Shown here in pieces: positions 21,019 through 35,007 of a DNA stretch of 64,000 nt (position 1 is its first letter; every line of letters starts with the position of its first letter). The stretch is from Aselliscus stoliczkanus (lineage: Eukaryota; Chordata; Mammalia; Chiroptera; Hipposideridae). The DNA is taken from positions 100,082,852 through 100,146,851 of the forward strand of contig CM066728.1 of assembly GCA_033961575.1 (NCBI GenBank). The letters run 5' to 3'. The notes beneath the pieces were generated by a model, which worked only from the letters and a program-made list of their open reading frames with translations, had not been told where the DNA came from and ran no database searches. The position numbers and the translations under genes were made by a program.

Positions 21019-24000
21019 TGTTCCCTCTCAGCAAATAAAAAAAATCTTCTTTATCATGACTAGATTTAGCATACTAACTTTTGTGGGCCAGGGCCTAAAT
21101 GGGAGCTCAAAATACGCCTTCAACAATTCCCTTTTGGATAGTTTTTCCCATCATATCTGTGTTAGTCTAGCTCTCTAAGAAGCAGACAGAAAGATGGGTT
21201 TAGACATGCCAGGGATTTGGTGTGTGTATGGGGAATTTCTATGAGGGAAAATGGAGACAAAAGCTGAGGTGTGTGGGAGACTCATCAATCTGTGACACAG
21301 GTATTAATAGACACCCTGTGAAAGAGAAACGGAAGGAAAGTCCTGGATTGTAAGTTTCAGCGAGGTTGTCAGGATGCCTGAGTTTCCCTCAGGAACAGGC
21401 ATGTCTGAGTACCCTGCTGTCCTCAAGCATGGACGGAAGGAGACCAGTGTGGGTTGAGCTGCAGAGTGCAGCCATTGGGGTACCCTTACAGCATTTGGGA
21501 AACACGCTGTCCTGCCTGGTGCAGGACCCTTGGGGCATCTCCTTCCATCTTCACCACACCGTGTGAATCCTTTATACATGTGTGTATAGTTTTACGTGCA
21601 TACAATCCATGTATATTCCTTATACTTACCTATATTGTAGCAGTAAAAAAGGCTGTTGTCCCCACACTTTTTGTAAAATAAAATATTCCAAATTATATAA
21701 ATATTTAAATATAAATATGAATACAATATATAATTTCTATATTCAAATATATAAACACAGATATAGGTTTTCTTTAATTTAACTGTAGCTAAATTTCAAT
21801 TTGTAATTTTACAATATCCAGGAAGAATGAAAGTACTCTATAATAATTGAGAGTAGTGTATGTAATAATTTACAGAATTAAATACTTTATGGTATAGGAT
21901 AAGTTACCTTTGGACATATTATAAGGAATAAATGCCTTTATTCACATAGGTTAGAGAAATGTCTTGAGATTCTCACAAGGCATATTGTGCTTTTAAAATA
22001 GTCTAACATTTTATTTGCATTTGGTATGTGCTTTATATATATCATTTGATATTTTCAGGAAAATCCCTTTAAACAATAGTAATAGTAGTAGGGAATTAAT
22101 TTAATGAAATTTATGATACATTGAGGCATTTGATAATTAACTATTAAGCAAATAGCAATTCAATATTAGGCAGCCACATAGAGAAATAATAGGTATCAAA
22201 CATACATCCTGCACTCAACAGTTCTTTTGAGTTTTAGGACCTAGTTTCTCTTTTTTTTAGATGAAGCATTTCTTTTCTTTTTTATTGAATACCTGATGAT
22301 ATTCCACAAAATATGACATTTTCTAAACCATTACTAAAGAATCTCTATTATTCAGTGAATAGCTCTCACATAATATTCTCCAAATTCTTCTTCACAAAGA
22401 GCCTCAGAGAGGCAGCAAGGCAGGCTAACGGAAAGTGAGTTCTTAAACTTTCAAAGGCATTCATCTAATGACTTAGTTGAAACTTACAATGTTTGCTAGT
22501 GACAAAGCTGTATATTTAAGGATAGTGTTCCCTGAAGCTAATAAAACTAGGAACTTTTGGAGCAGAATTGCTTTGAGATTCTATACAATGTGGAGAAAAA
22601 TACAAGAAATTATTTTACCCTTTCCAGTCTTGCTTTTAGAACTAAATTCCTTTCTCTCCATGCTTCCTGTGGGTGGGGTGAGGGATGAGCAATGCTGTTT
22701 CTAAGCTTTCTGGTGACAGTGAAGTTGTGCTAATGACTGTGGGCCCCATTTTCTGCCTGTATTTAGAGTTTTTATAAAGTACAGTATATACCATGATAAT
22801 ACTGATCTTAGCAAAACATTTTGAACTTTCAATGTTGTTGTTTTACTTTGAATTTTTGAGCTAATTTTACTTTCAAGCACCTTCCACAGCAGCTTACTAA
22901 TAGGGAAAAAAGCAGAAATTCAGCCTTGCTCTTCAGCATGAACTTTTCAGTGATTCTGTTTTCTGTATGATCATCAGAATTTTCCTCTCATAGCTGGAGA
23001 CCTGCTGATATGTGTTTTTAAGTGCATGCGTGAAATATTAGCCTCATGTAGCAGGAAGAGGAAACTGTAGCTTTTCATGTTTTTAGAGTCTTTTCTTCTA
23101 GGATGCTGATTGCAAGCTAACGGGTAATAAGTTCCATCTAGTTGTCTTGCACCTGCTTTATTCCCCCATTCTCATCTTTTTCTTTTTCTATTTTTATGCA
23201 TGAAAGTTTTTGCTGTTTCTTACAGAGTTGGTAATATCTACTGTGTGAATACAAATGTAACAAACATCGTGGGCTCACATAGCTTTCAAACAAAGCAAGC
23301 TTTAATAAAAATCAGCTGCAGTGATAAATCTATATTTTTTTACTGGAAAACAAATATGAAGAGCTCCTGTGAGTTAATTTTATCTTATTTAATCCTTCCA
23401 GAAGCATTGATTACTTGGAAACTCTTGAGAAGGTTTCAACATAACTTGCAGAATAAATCAAATTGTAGTTAATTTACTTGCAAATAAATGCCTTTGGAAG
23501 TATGATAGGTATGCCTGGGAGAATAATATAAAATCTTGCAAACAAAATAGTGTTCCCTTATTATATGCACAATGTGTTTTGCACAAATAAAACATTAAAA
23601 ATTCCCAATTCACCTTATATTTTAGACTAAATTAGGTTGTACAGGGGAGTATTTCCAGGTTTCCATTCATGAATGCACAAATGTTTTTGTTCAGAGAAAT
23701 CTTGTGATGATATATCAACTATCTACTTGTTTGATGGGTGGTTATACCCAACAGTGATTCAAAATATTTGTCAAATTTTATATGAAAATCTAAATTTGGC
23801 ATATGAATAGCAATTCAGACAGACAATCAATATAGCAGTTAGACGATGATCATTTGAATATTGATAGTGAAATCTAAGGAAATCAGATATTGCAAAGGTA
23901 TTGAATGAAATATGCTCTCTTAAATTAAAATCTGTTTGCTTATTATAGGCTAGAGCTCATCTAATCATTTTCAAAAACAATTTTTGATTCATTAATATCA

Positions 24001-24478
24001 TTCAGACTATTCTCTCTTGTGTGAAATAATTAGAGAAATATAGGCCCTGTACGAGAAGAGTGTATTGAATTGGCAGTGCCTATTAGATGCTGTTATGCTA
24101 TGGTAATGAAAGAAATATAATAAATATTACTAGCTACTTATCACATGTGTAATTACATGATCAATAACTATTTTGTCATATTACATGAGCTTTAGTGCTG
24201 CTTTATTTCTAGCATCTGGCTTAGTGCCAGGCATAGTAGGAGCTGTGAAATAAACGTTTAATGAAAGGAAAGTATGTGTGCACCAGAACAGCATGCCTTG
24301 GCTTCCTATAAGTTAACCTACATTTATAGATAGTTTATATTAATATTTTTCCCTAGAAAATTCAATATATGCTCTCTGTCCCTCACAATTAGTGTACATT
24401 TTTTCTCTCTGACTTTCTGCCCTTTCATTAATTAATCAATTCATTCATTTCTTGGTTCTTTCAAGTAAGAAGATAGAG

Positions 24479-24522
<44 letters not shown>

Positions 24523-25868
24523 TGATTGATTTATGGAGTATTTCTGTGGAGCTTTGAAAGAGCCAAAACTCAAGTTAGACAGATAAGATACATAATCATA
24601 TATTTATACTACAGGTAGAGTTCAAAATATTTTGAGTGAATTGATGATGGGGCTCTAAATTTAATTGTTTCATGGAAGCGCAGTGTACAGGAAAACCTAT
24701 CACAGGCATGTTTAAGGCGTGTTTACGAAGGGCTTGTATTTTTATAAAGGAGGCCTCTAGGTGTGAAAGGAAACAGTGGAACAGGATGCCAAAACTTGTC
24801 TCATATTATGTTCCAGAGGGAAGTAGAAGCAAAAGTGAAGTGATTCCAGCAAATGAAAGTTCTTCCTAATAATTAGATTGGTCCAAAAATATAACCCTGC
24901 AGGTTTTCAGGGACTCTGCCAGAAAATTTACATGATTTGAAGTGGACGGTCATATGCAATGATCCTTTAGGTACATGGATTCAATCATCTCCAACCTCAA
25001 AATGAGACACTGTGATCCCATTATATAGAGCATAACAGTATTTTCATACCAGAAATACTTTAAGGAATATTTATAGCCCTCTACTGATCATTCATTGATT
25101 GATTTGATTCATTCAATAAATATGTTACATATTTAGTAGGTGAAAGGGGGAAATTATTGTTACAACTCAAATAATTGTCAGTGTGCTGATGATCCTGGTA
25201 ACTCAGTTCAAGGTGGCACAATGGAGAGAAGAATGAATTTTGCCTACAAACGTACAGACATTTTTGTTTCCAGTATTGAAAGATGGGCCATTAGGCAGAC
25301 TGGGCCATTGGCCAAAAACTAATAGAGGAAAGGTCATTTCTGCTAGGTAGAAATGCATATCTAAAGATCGATGCACTTTTTATTTTTAGCTTAATATTTT
25401 TAAATTTTACCTTAATCAATATGATGGTGCTGCTTGCAAATTATAGAAGCCTAAAGAGATGCAGAGTCCTTGAGTGGCATATCAAACTGTTTACATTACA
25501 CCCTAAAGCTGATGTGGAGTTAATTTAGGGTTTCTAAATATAGTTAAAATTATATTATTATAACAGGTAAATTTAGTTAACATTTCACAATAACTATTTT
25601 AAAAAGTGAGATTGTAGTATCTAAAAACAATCTTCTATAATCATCGTTTCTCTTTACAATTTGTAATAAACACAAGTAAGGGTATTTGAAGAATAATTAT
25701 GAATAGATCCTTCTATAGAATTTGATGTGAAAGCTTCTGTTCATATTTTTATAAAGTTACCTCTTAAACAAAAATCTGAATACCATCACATGATCACTTT
25801 AGTGTCTCAATATTATGTTTCCCAAAAATAATTTTCAATTAATTAAAAAAAAAGACTTGCAAAAGTTT
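20067..25868. other. No gene recognised; mainly unique sequence
   Basis: Contains a (TA)n of about 62 bp at 20952-21014, a (GA)n at 24483-24520 and a short L2-like 3' piece near 24210-24262 ('TTAGTGCCAGGCATAGTAGG'). The stretch 21160-21560 (GTGTTAGTCTAGCTCTCTAAG onward) reads like a medium-copy repeat, but I cannot name it. ORFs of 60-92 codons here lack motifs. 22700-23180 has a non-repetitive look and may include conserved non-coding sequence; this cannot be tested from one species. Confidence 0.45.
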
Positions 25869-25885
25869 CCTATAACTCTATTTTT

Positions 25886-26001
25886 CTTTTGTTGTTTGTT
25901 TGTTTTTGAGGGCAGTGTCACTGGCCCTCATAAGTGGGACCCGAACCGGGGCCGCTGGCTTCCCAAACCAGCGCTTAACCACCACGCCACTGGGCCGGCC
26001 C
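25886..26001 (-). mobile_element. tRNA-derived SINE, class A, young copy
   Basis: Close to the inferred class A consensus (GAACCGGGGCCGCTGGC, CCAGCGCTTAACCACCAC). Bounded by a perfect 17 bp duplication, CCTATAACTCTATTTTT, at 25869-25885 and 26002-26018. On the minus strand the duplication begins AAAAATAGAG, which fits an L1 endonuclease nick. Confidence 0.95.
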
Positions 26002-26018
26002 CCTATAACTCTATTTTT

Positions 26019-28084
26019 AATGTAGTGTATTCTTTCAACTTGTCGATATACCACCCTTTACAGAAGGCATTCATTTTTTGTAATTCTTATTAATAAATTG
26101 ATCTTTTCTGGGAGTTAGTTGCATAAGATAATGAAATAGGATTACATAGGAATTAGCAGCAGTGCTATTAATACACACACACACACACACACCCCACAAC
26201 ACACATACCTCCTTTGGTCTACTACTTGACATCAGAGGAGCAATATTTATTTTCATTCACTTATAATAGCAAATTGAAAACCAAACACACCAGGGAAAAA
26301 ATGGTGATCGCTCTAGTTATTCTTTAAAAAAATTGAAACACCTGTGTCTTAAAACTTTTTTATCTATTAAACCCAAAACACTTTCACATATTTCATGAAA
26401 TGCTGTAAAATTATTGTTGAGTATGTATTCCAGAGCATAATCACTAGTTAATCAAAATAAATTAGAAATCTTTTAAAATTCTTAATAGCATCACATCTTA
26501 TAATTCTGTTCACTGCATTTTTAAAACCTCTCCCATTTTAATTTGCATTCACTTCTTCCAAGTCAACATGTTTTGATCCTGTGGTAAATGTTGTTTATAA
26601 CCTGAAGGTGATTATAAAACTACATCCTACTTATTGCTTAATAGATCTTCAATTTAGAATCAGTGCACTCGATTTATCTCCACTAGATTTAAACAAATAC
26701 TGTATTTTAAAGGTCAGATTTGACTGGCACAAGTAAACAAGTAAGCTTAATAAAATCTCATTAAGAAACATATTTTCTATCTTCAGCTTTTGAGTAAAGT
26801 TCCTTTTCAGAAATAATTGAAGAGAAATTAATCATATTTAATTGTTCTTGTATGCATTGTTTATTAAAGCAAAATAATTTGTTCAGAATGAAATCAAATC
26901 TGATTACTGTTTTTTTTCCCCCTTTATGTATAGCATAACCATGCATTTTTGTGCATTTAATTTGCATGCTTATTTAGAACTATGAACTGATAGTTCTAGA
27001 GGTTGCTATGATTATAAAAGTGTTGTTAAGTTTTGGTTACACATGATACATGAATTTAAATGTAAAACACATTTGATGAAATGATAAAGTTGAAAATCAA
27101 TCAAATCAAATACCCTTAACAGTAAGTACCATGCTAAGAAACTAATCATTTTTTTTTTTTAACGAAGTGAAAATATTCTAGTAAAATCTAGGTATGATGA
27201 AAAAATTTTACTGTCAGATACAATTTAATGTGGGTAAAAACCTAGTTCCTTTTTTTGGATTTTTATAAACAAATCTATAGGTATAACTTTCCTTCTGGAA
27301 AAGTTGCTTGCCCTGCCAAATATGGTTTTCCAGATCTAAAACTAAAACAGATTTTCCCCTCTATTAAATTCCCTTTTCTAACTGTGGCCTCCATAGTATC
27401 ACAGACATGATTTTATCTCCTTCCATTAGTCACATCATGATGAATGTATAGGCCCTTCTTGCCACTTGTCTGCTAAGTTTCAGGCAATCATTAATTTCCT
27501 AGGATATTTTAGAATCAATTTAGAAAGATAAAATTGAAATTGGTGGATTGTGCTGTTATTAGCAAAATGTAATGTGCTTTTTCCATCTTTTTTTTTTGGT
27601 TCTATTATCATAACTCTGTTTAAAAAATAGCAGTTTAACTGTGATGCAGAAAGGGTAAGAGATAAGGGCTCCTGCCCAGCCACCAGAGCAAAGTATGCAT
27701 CCTTCCTGAACTTTCTGAAAAGACTGAGTGGGTGATTTGAAAATCATGGCTACCCTTAGGTAAGCCCAACATTTTTGAAGATAAATCTGTAGTAATCTGT
27801 GAGGCAGAACCCATCATTTTCTTCTGTGGGGCAGAAAGAATACTCCCTGTTGGAGTCAGCACTGGGAGAGGATGGGGAGAATGTGAGAATTTTCCCCCAT
27901 AGACTTCCAGGCATGGGGAACCCACCTCTAATCACTCCCTGAAGAATCTAGCAGGGAATAAGCAGTGTTTAGCCATGATTTCAATAGGATTCAACCACTG
28001 AATTCCACAGCATCAGGTTTTTTTGTCTTTTCTGGACCAACATAAGCATAGATAGAGGTTTTTAAAAGTAGTTCATAACAGAAT
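26019..28084. other. No gene recognised
   Basis: AT-rich sequence with an interrupted AC repeat near 26172-26192. The minus-strand ORFs at 26761-26967 and 27480-27925 overlap in different frames and have no family signature. No repeat family is recognised. Confidence 0.5.
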
Positions 28085-28196
28085 GGGCCGGCAGAGTGGC
28101 ATGGTGGTTAGGCACTGGTTTGGGAAGCCAGCGGCCCCAGTTCGGGTACAACATATGAGTGCCAGTGACGCTGCCCTCAAAAAAAAAAAAAAAAAG
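28085..28196 (+). mobile_element. tRNA-derived SINE, class A
   Basis: Plus-strand copy starting GGGCCGGCAGAGTGGC with a 17-A tail. The flanks AGTTCATAACAGA (before) and AGTCATAACAGA (after) form an imperfect target duplication differing by one base. The body has a few substitutions, including in the B box region (GTTCGGGTACAAC). Confidence 0.9.
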
Positions 28197-28779
28197 GATA
28201 GTCATAACAGAGGTTTATAACAGAGTTTCAACATTCATGTATCTGTACATTGTGTAACACAAGGATGATCCCTTAACTCTGACTGTTCAATATACTTCAT
28301 TTTCTTCCACTTCTCAGATTCTATAACCTTCTTATTCTAGGGACCGCACCCTTCCTAAATATGCTACATAGCCCTGCCCCTCCTCCTCTGCTATGAATAT
28401 TCGTCCCTCAACAAACCTTAATAGATTTTTAATGTTTTCGGGTTCTGGCAGGTTCTATGGTTGGGGGAGGATCCTGGTGCTCCAGTATGGACAGGGATGA
28501 AGAGGGGGAGGCTGTGGAAACTGCTTGGACCCCAATTCTCCTTCCCAGTGGCAATTGTTGGTTTTCTTCTAATGGCTGACACAGCTGCTGCCCATCTGGG
28601 ATGTAAATTTGCTTTTGAAAACCTTAGAATCTACTCTCATATGAGAAATCATATTTTACCTGTTAACATAACTTTCTTTTTCTCCTAGTCCGAGCAAAAT
28701 AATCACTGAATCTTCTTAGTGACTCGCATTTAAAGTTTTGTTATATTCCTGAAAAAAATTATAGTTGCTTGCTTCATCT

Positions 28780-28990
28780 TTCTAGACCTTCCCATACTTC
28801 CAGAATACAACTCATTCTTTGTATCTGTTATACTACTCATCGTTGCATCTGTTAATTGTTTATAATTCCTCTAACTGGAAGGAAAGTTTCATGAGAGAAA
28901 AATTTGTTTTATTCTCTGCCAAATTCAAGTAACTAAGGCAGTGGCTGGTGCTCAATCTTTGTTCTTAATACTGAGCTTAAATGGTTCCTG
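28780..28990 (+). repeat. L2-like 3' fragment
   Basis: Degenerate text in the order of the L2 3' end: 'AACTGGAAGGAAAGTTTCATGAGAG', 'TTTTATTCTCTGCC', then 'GGCAGTGGCTGGTGCTCAAT'. Old and non-coding. Confidence 0.45.
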
Positions 28991-31900
28991 AATGTATTTT
29001 CATAAAGTTCCTCTTCCTTAGTGGAAAATTTTCCTGGCTTTATTTTTGTCTAAACCTCTAATTGCAAAAGGATTTTGCAATGATCTAACAGTTTTTCTTT
29101 GTTCTTCAAATTATGTTTTGATAGTAGATGAAGGTGAGAATAGGGGGAGAAAGGATTGGTTCCTGCTGCCCAAGGATTTATTGTATAATTGGGCTAGAAG
29201 CACAAATCAGGATGATATTCATTGTTTCTAAAAATACTTCCAGATTATGTTGGGGGTATAGATTATTTTTTTGAATGGCTGCTGCAACTTCTATTTGATT
29301 TAATAATAAGGTAGTTGACTATCTTGAACATACCTGGTTCATCTCTTAGCCAAGAGCACTCAGAGACAAGAACAACACACACATGCCTCTAAAACAATTA
29401 AAAACAACAAACATCAAACAGCAACAACAAACCAAAAATGAGACAATACAATTCCAGTCAGCCATTAACAATGATGTAGACCTTAACCAAAGACTTTTAA
29501 GGAAAAAAAAAAGTAAAGAGATTACATCACAAAACACATAGGGAGGTTTTCAGAAAAGAAAATCTTGTTTAAAAAGAATCCTTTTTAGTAAGCTTGTTCT
29601 CCATTAACCTCTCCCTGTGCCCCATGTCTCCTTTCTCCATATTATCTCAGCTTCTCTCTGCACTGTTCTATCTTTTACTCTAATCTTCAATATTTCCCTC
29701 AGAAATAAAGGTTCTGATTGTTGACATTTTTACTGGAGATCTTATTCCTCTTGCAATTTTGATAAGAAACCTTTGTTTTTGCATTGACCTTATAATTTTC
29801 TAGCTACCCCATGAGGTTGCCATTGCTAATAACATTTTTGAAATGCCTTTTATTGAAATACTCTACTCAAGAGCTACATAAAAAATAAAAGAAAAAAAAC
29901 AATCATTACTTTATTGCCATGCCTTGTGTATCACAGCTAAATTCTAAAATCAGACTCTTGGCATCAGAATGCAATCAGTCTGCCAGAGACAGAAGTGTGA
30001 AGTGGTTTGTTGTTTTTGTTTTAGGGCAGGGAGAAAAATATTGCATGGTTTGAATGCAAAATGCTTTAAATAAAGTTGCAAACTGAAAGTACAGTTTCTT
30101 TCACACAGACAATAAGAAGAAAACGGTTAAGGACTCATATGTTTACTGAATCCAAGAGGGCCCAAACTTAGGAGAAATGCATATAATTCCTCTTTCATTA
30201 AGACAGAATATAGGGCATTCCAACACTGACAACAGATGCTATCAGTTTATCTCCTAAATGCTTCATGTGGTGAATTTTGTCTCAGTATTTCCCAGAATGA
30301 AAATCTTTAAAATATTACTATTTACAAAAATGAAGAATTTGTTAAAAATACCATTATCATCTTAAAAACATTTGTGTTCCATTTTGCTGTTAGAACAAAA
30401 ATAATGGTTCTCTAAGAACAAGGAAGAAACAAGTCCCCCATGATTACATTCAGTCTTATTTTAAGCCAAAACAGCCTGCTTTTCATGGGATTGTAAAAAA
30501 AAAAAAATCAGTAGAAAGATTCTAATCATGTAGTGGTCTCAGTTTTGGGGCAAAATTTCAAATTGTGCTAAAAATAATATTTGCAGTACCTGCTTCCAAT
30601 TAACTTTGAAATTCTCCCACAAGTACAATTTTACCTTATTAAAATTCCAGCCAACAACAAAGGGTATAATATGTACATCTGTGTTCGGACAGAGAAAATA
30701 TGAATAATTTGCATTATGAAAGATGATTATATTGTTTTAAAATTAACTGCAAATGATATAATTAAGTTACACTCATTTATTTACCAGTTTACTATAGTTA
30801 TACACATCAGTGAAGCAGTGTTAATTCTTCATACATTTGACAATGTTTGATGATAGACTGCTATGTCAATAAATAACGCCATGCCTTAAGAGAAAAATAG
30901 TGAAGTCAAAATTATAGCAAATATAAAAGGGAGTAATATTTGCACATCTATTAAAATTTCAAGGACACATTTCATGGAAAATATATTTCCTTAACCAAGG
31001 TGATTTCTGGGACCCTAATGTATATCTGAAATCCTTGCTTGTCACAGCAAGAACTCAGTATTAGTTAACTATTCAGGCAATCCCCAGTCACCATCTCTTA
31101 TTTTATACTGTAAAATAAGAAATAACTGTGTCGCTCTACTCACTATGATCACTATTACTAATGACAAAAGAGAGAAACAGAATCTTGTCTTGTGAATCTG
31201 CTGATTATTTATAACGGCTGCATTATTTTAAAACAAGAGGCACTATATATTATAATTCAAGTCCAGATATAAGATCGCTATTCCTGTATACTTGACAATA
31301 ATCTTATAGTTTTGGCTATGTGTAAATTTAAAGCTCTTAGAAAAGCGGCTGACACATAGCAGGTGCTTTATTAGTTTGAGGAACACTCATTGGCTGTTAA
31401 AACAGAAACCCCCATATCTATGTGACTTAATCCATTTAAAATGTACTCATTGTTCACCTTGGAGAGTGGCACACATAAACCTGCCTTCTCGACCCCTCTC
31501 CTCCAAGTGGTGACTCAGACCTACAAGCTACTTGCATTGGCCAGTTTCTCCATCTTAGACTTCTTTCAGCACTTGAATAGACTCAGAGTATAAAATAGAT
31601 CTAAGTGTCAGGATTAGAAGACTTTAATATAATTTTATATCACTTCTGTCCACATTGCTTTGGCCAGCCCCACCCTAAGTGCAAAAGCGTCTTGATGTGT
31701 AAATCCCTGGTGCTTTTGAAAAAAGGGAACTTGACTGGTAAACATCTACCCAGTTCTATCCAAAAAAACAAACAAAAAAATGTTGTTGGATGATCGTCCT
31801 GAGCCTGTTTCCATATAAAATGTCTATACATTAGAAAGGACTTCTGAACCTTTGGTTCAAGGCAGGAAGAGCATTAAGGAGGAGAAAATAAAATCTTACG

Positions 31901-32191
31901 TACTATGTACAAAGGTTAGAAATTAGCTTAACTTTTCCGGTTTGCTTTCTTTCTTCAAGAGGGCAAGATAGTATATATAAATACAATAGAGGGAATTAAA
32001 ACAGAAAACTATCACTAGTATAAAACTATAATTGTAAAAAAAAATTGTCTTAGTTAAATATTAACCATTTTGCTAGTATTTGAGCAGTCAAAAGCAATAA
32101 CCAAAAAGGATTTTTAAAATACTTCCCTAACTCATTTGCTAATTGCTAATTAATAAAAACAGGAATCTTTTATCCTTAAATTATAAGACTT
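28991..32191. other. No gene recognised; unique AT-rich sequence
   Basis: I see no exon, RNA gene or clear repeat apart from a short L2/MIR-like phrase near 31330-31375 ('GCTGACACATAGCAGGTGC'). No ORF here exceeds about 63 codons. This is one of the longest repeat-poor stretches of the window. Confidence 0.5.
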
Positions 32192-32660
32192 TGTCAGGGA
32201 AGGAAAATTTTCCCCTTACCCCTCTTCGTTCTTTTGGCTAGTTTAATAATCAAATTGACATGAGTCCAATTAATGGGAGAAAACAATTTTAATTTTGTAC
32301 TTTTGGGAGCTTATAGAAATACAAGACTCCCTGAAATGTTAATACAGGCAGTTTTTATACATTTTAGAAAAAGAAACAATAAATTCATGAAGAACTGACA
32401 TAACAAAGAAACTTAGGCATCGTTACTAATTAATGTAGAATCTAAGCAGAGGTTGTTTAATTTCCTATCTCTGACAATAAGGTTGTCTCTTTACCTCTTG
32501 GTTCAGGGAGGGCACCTTTCACGTGGGCAATTTATTTCCTGCTTTCAGGTGGACAAAGAGGAGGGTCAGAGTGTCCTCTTTGCACAAGCTATTTCACAAG
32601 TAACTTTAATTCAAAATTATTAGTATGCCAAAGTGTCACATCTTGGGGTGGCCTGACCTG
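32192..32660. repeat. Solo-LTR-like repeat, copy 1
   Basis: Starts TGTCAGGGAAGGAAAATTTTCC and ends near 'TAGTATGCCAAAGTGTCACA..GGGGTGGC'. The start and end blocks are shared with the copy at 35008-35540. The length (about 470 bp), the TG start and the lack of coding capacity suggest a solo LTR of an old endogenous retrovirus. The family name is not assigned and the 3' boundary is approximate. Confidence 0.55.
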
Positions 32661-34545
32661 TACTGCATCAACATAAAAGTAGTAAAAAAAAAAAATGCAA
32701 GATAAATCTGCAGGTAATTTAGGCTTTTATTCTGAGGGACATAATTTCCTTTAAATATCCTTTTGCTTTTATGTGAATAAATAGATTTCATTAGAGGAAA
32801 GTACAAATGCATTTTCGGTATTATAGAGTCTCGATTCATCTTTTAATATGCCATCACCTCCCTAGAGGTAAAATTGATATAAATATTAGCTTAAGTAACT
32901 GGTTTTATGTTTCATATCACAAACCCAAATCAATGAGGGCCACTGAAGTAATCCTTAAAAATATTTAGTGTTTTCAAAAGTGTTACTAAAATGGTGTGAT
33001 GACAAAAACAGAAGCTGATTAGTTTAAAGCAGGCATTTCTTTAATTTGGTAGATTTGGTTAAGTGGAAGCTCTGATTAGACTATATATATATATATCTGA
33101 TCTGAGGTTAAGAATAAAAACAAGCTAACACTACTTTTTATGTGTTATACACTTTGGTAGACAAGTATTCGAATGCATAGTGCATGGAGGAGAAAGCCTG
33201 GCAGTCCTCAGCTTCAGTGCTGGCAAATGCGTTGTTTTCTTTATGTTTGCAGAAGATTTCTATATGGCCCCCCCAGATGGAGAAAGCCTGAATGTTGAGA
33301 GATAACATGTATGCTTCTTAGTCATGATCTCTGCCTCCCTCCCTCCCTCTCCCGATCTCTTAATGGTGAGTCCAAACTAATTATGTACATCATATAACAA
33401 TACTAAGAAATGTAGGGGAGGACAAATAAAATTTTCTTTCACATGCTCTTGGCTGAGACACACCCTCTCCCATAATAGGGGGCGCGGGGAACACAAAAGT
33501 TTAATAACATGTATACCTCCTATATACATGGGAGATACCCAAGAAAACTGAGTTAACTCCAAAATGGTGGAGGCCATCACCTTGACTATCACCTCCAGCT
33601 GAAGACAAAAGAAGATGCGTGGGGTCGGGAAGTCAGTTATAGAAAGATATCAGGAAAAAAACGGTAACCATGGGTATGGCAGTTATGGAGATTTAAGTCA
33701 GCTGCCTTCTCCACTAATAGCATATTTAGTGATTTACTCATCCTTCTCTTCCAGGTACAGAGAGGGAGACATCCTAACAAATGAAGATTTCCCTTACAAA
33801 TGTAACTTCTACTTAGTTTACAAAGCTTCTCCTGTGTCTGCTCTTTTTAAAACACAATCAGCCTAAAATAATCCTTATGCTAAAGTGTCATCTTTTGTGT
33901 TGGCAAATTCTGCTTTCCTTCAGGAACATGGCAAAATGTTGCATCACCTTCTAAAACAAGTGTCTAGTTTCAAGTGATGTCACCTACTTTGCATTTATAA
34001 ATGTCTATAAGCCACCTTAACCAAAAATATATATATTTTTTTTGAATTCTAAAGAAATTTCTTCATCATTCAAAAACTTCTTTGAAGTTGGAAAGGAGCA
34101 TGAACCAGGGGAAGAATCAAGTATTCAAAAAATTCATCTTCTGTTATTGCTAAAACAAAACAAGGCATGGAAGTAACTATCTCCTCAATTATCATACTAA
34201 AGAATAGGAAGAGAAACTCAAAATGGTTATGCATAGCCTTCAAAAACAGTATACAAAGACTTGTTGGAACTGGTTCTGAGGGTAGCAGGAAAGCTCCCAG
34301 GTAGGTGGGCGTTCGCCAACCCTGTCAGCTGTGTTTGGTCTCTGGCCCAGGCTGGCACTCATGTCTTTCCTTCAGCCCTACTTTACTGCCCCTGTGCCTA
34401 TAGTGTGGACGTTTAAGTCTCTTGTTTTCAATGGGCAGCCTTTATCAGTTCAGCTCTTTTTTTATACTCAAGTATTGCTGTTTTTGCCAGTGTGCCTGTT
34501 AGAGCTGAGTTGGAAAAAGTTTATATATATATATATATACATATA

Positions 34546-34591
<46 letters not shown>

Positions 34592-34780
34592 CAGTTACTA
34601 TGTTTCTCTCCCCAGAGCATTTCTCTGTAGGAAGTCTTTCTAGTCAAAAACCACCTGCTTCTAACGTGCACCCCTACACTCTTTCTTCAGTGTTGCTCTA
34701 GGACTAGTCTCAGTTACAGTTTCCCGTTCCCACCACAAAGGGCCAGGTAATTCTATGCCCGTGTCATTATTCATTTCAAC
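32661..34780. other. No gene; includes compound (TA)n at 34521-34588
   Basis: Holds an interrupted TA/TATG microsatellite (34521-34588) that generates spurious 'YIYIYI' ORFs on both strands, and a short CCCT run near 33335-33350. No exon or named repeat is seen. The 83-codon ORF at 33615-33866 has no motif. Confidence 0.5.
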
Positions 34781-34919
34781 AATGTATACCAGGCACTGTT
34801 TGCACCTGAGCCCCATACAGGAGTGATGGATAGAAGAGTGAGAGTGGCGAACTCACGCCTGGGCTTCGTGAAGGTAACAGTCTATGGAGGCAGAGAGAAG
34901 ATTCAGTGAGTCACAACAG

Positions 34920-35007
34920 TTAACACTTGCCCACAGCTTCCTGATTGCCAGACAGGGTTCTAAGCAATTAATGTGGTTTATGGAATGCATTTCTCATTAC
35001 ACACATT
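34920..35007 (-). repeat. MIR-like SINE, part 1 (split)
   Basis: 'TTGCCAGACAGGGTTCTAAGC' and 'ATGCATTTCTCATTAC' fit the reverse of MIR 3' sequence. The MIR resumes after the LTR-like insertion at about 35545. Confidence 0.5.

Noticed and set aside
34331..34671. ORFs on both strands rich in Tyr-Ile repeats
   Set aside because: They are translations of the TA microsatellite at 34521-34588.
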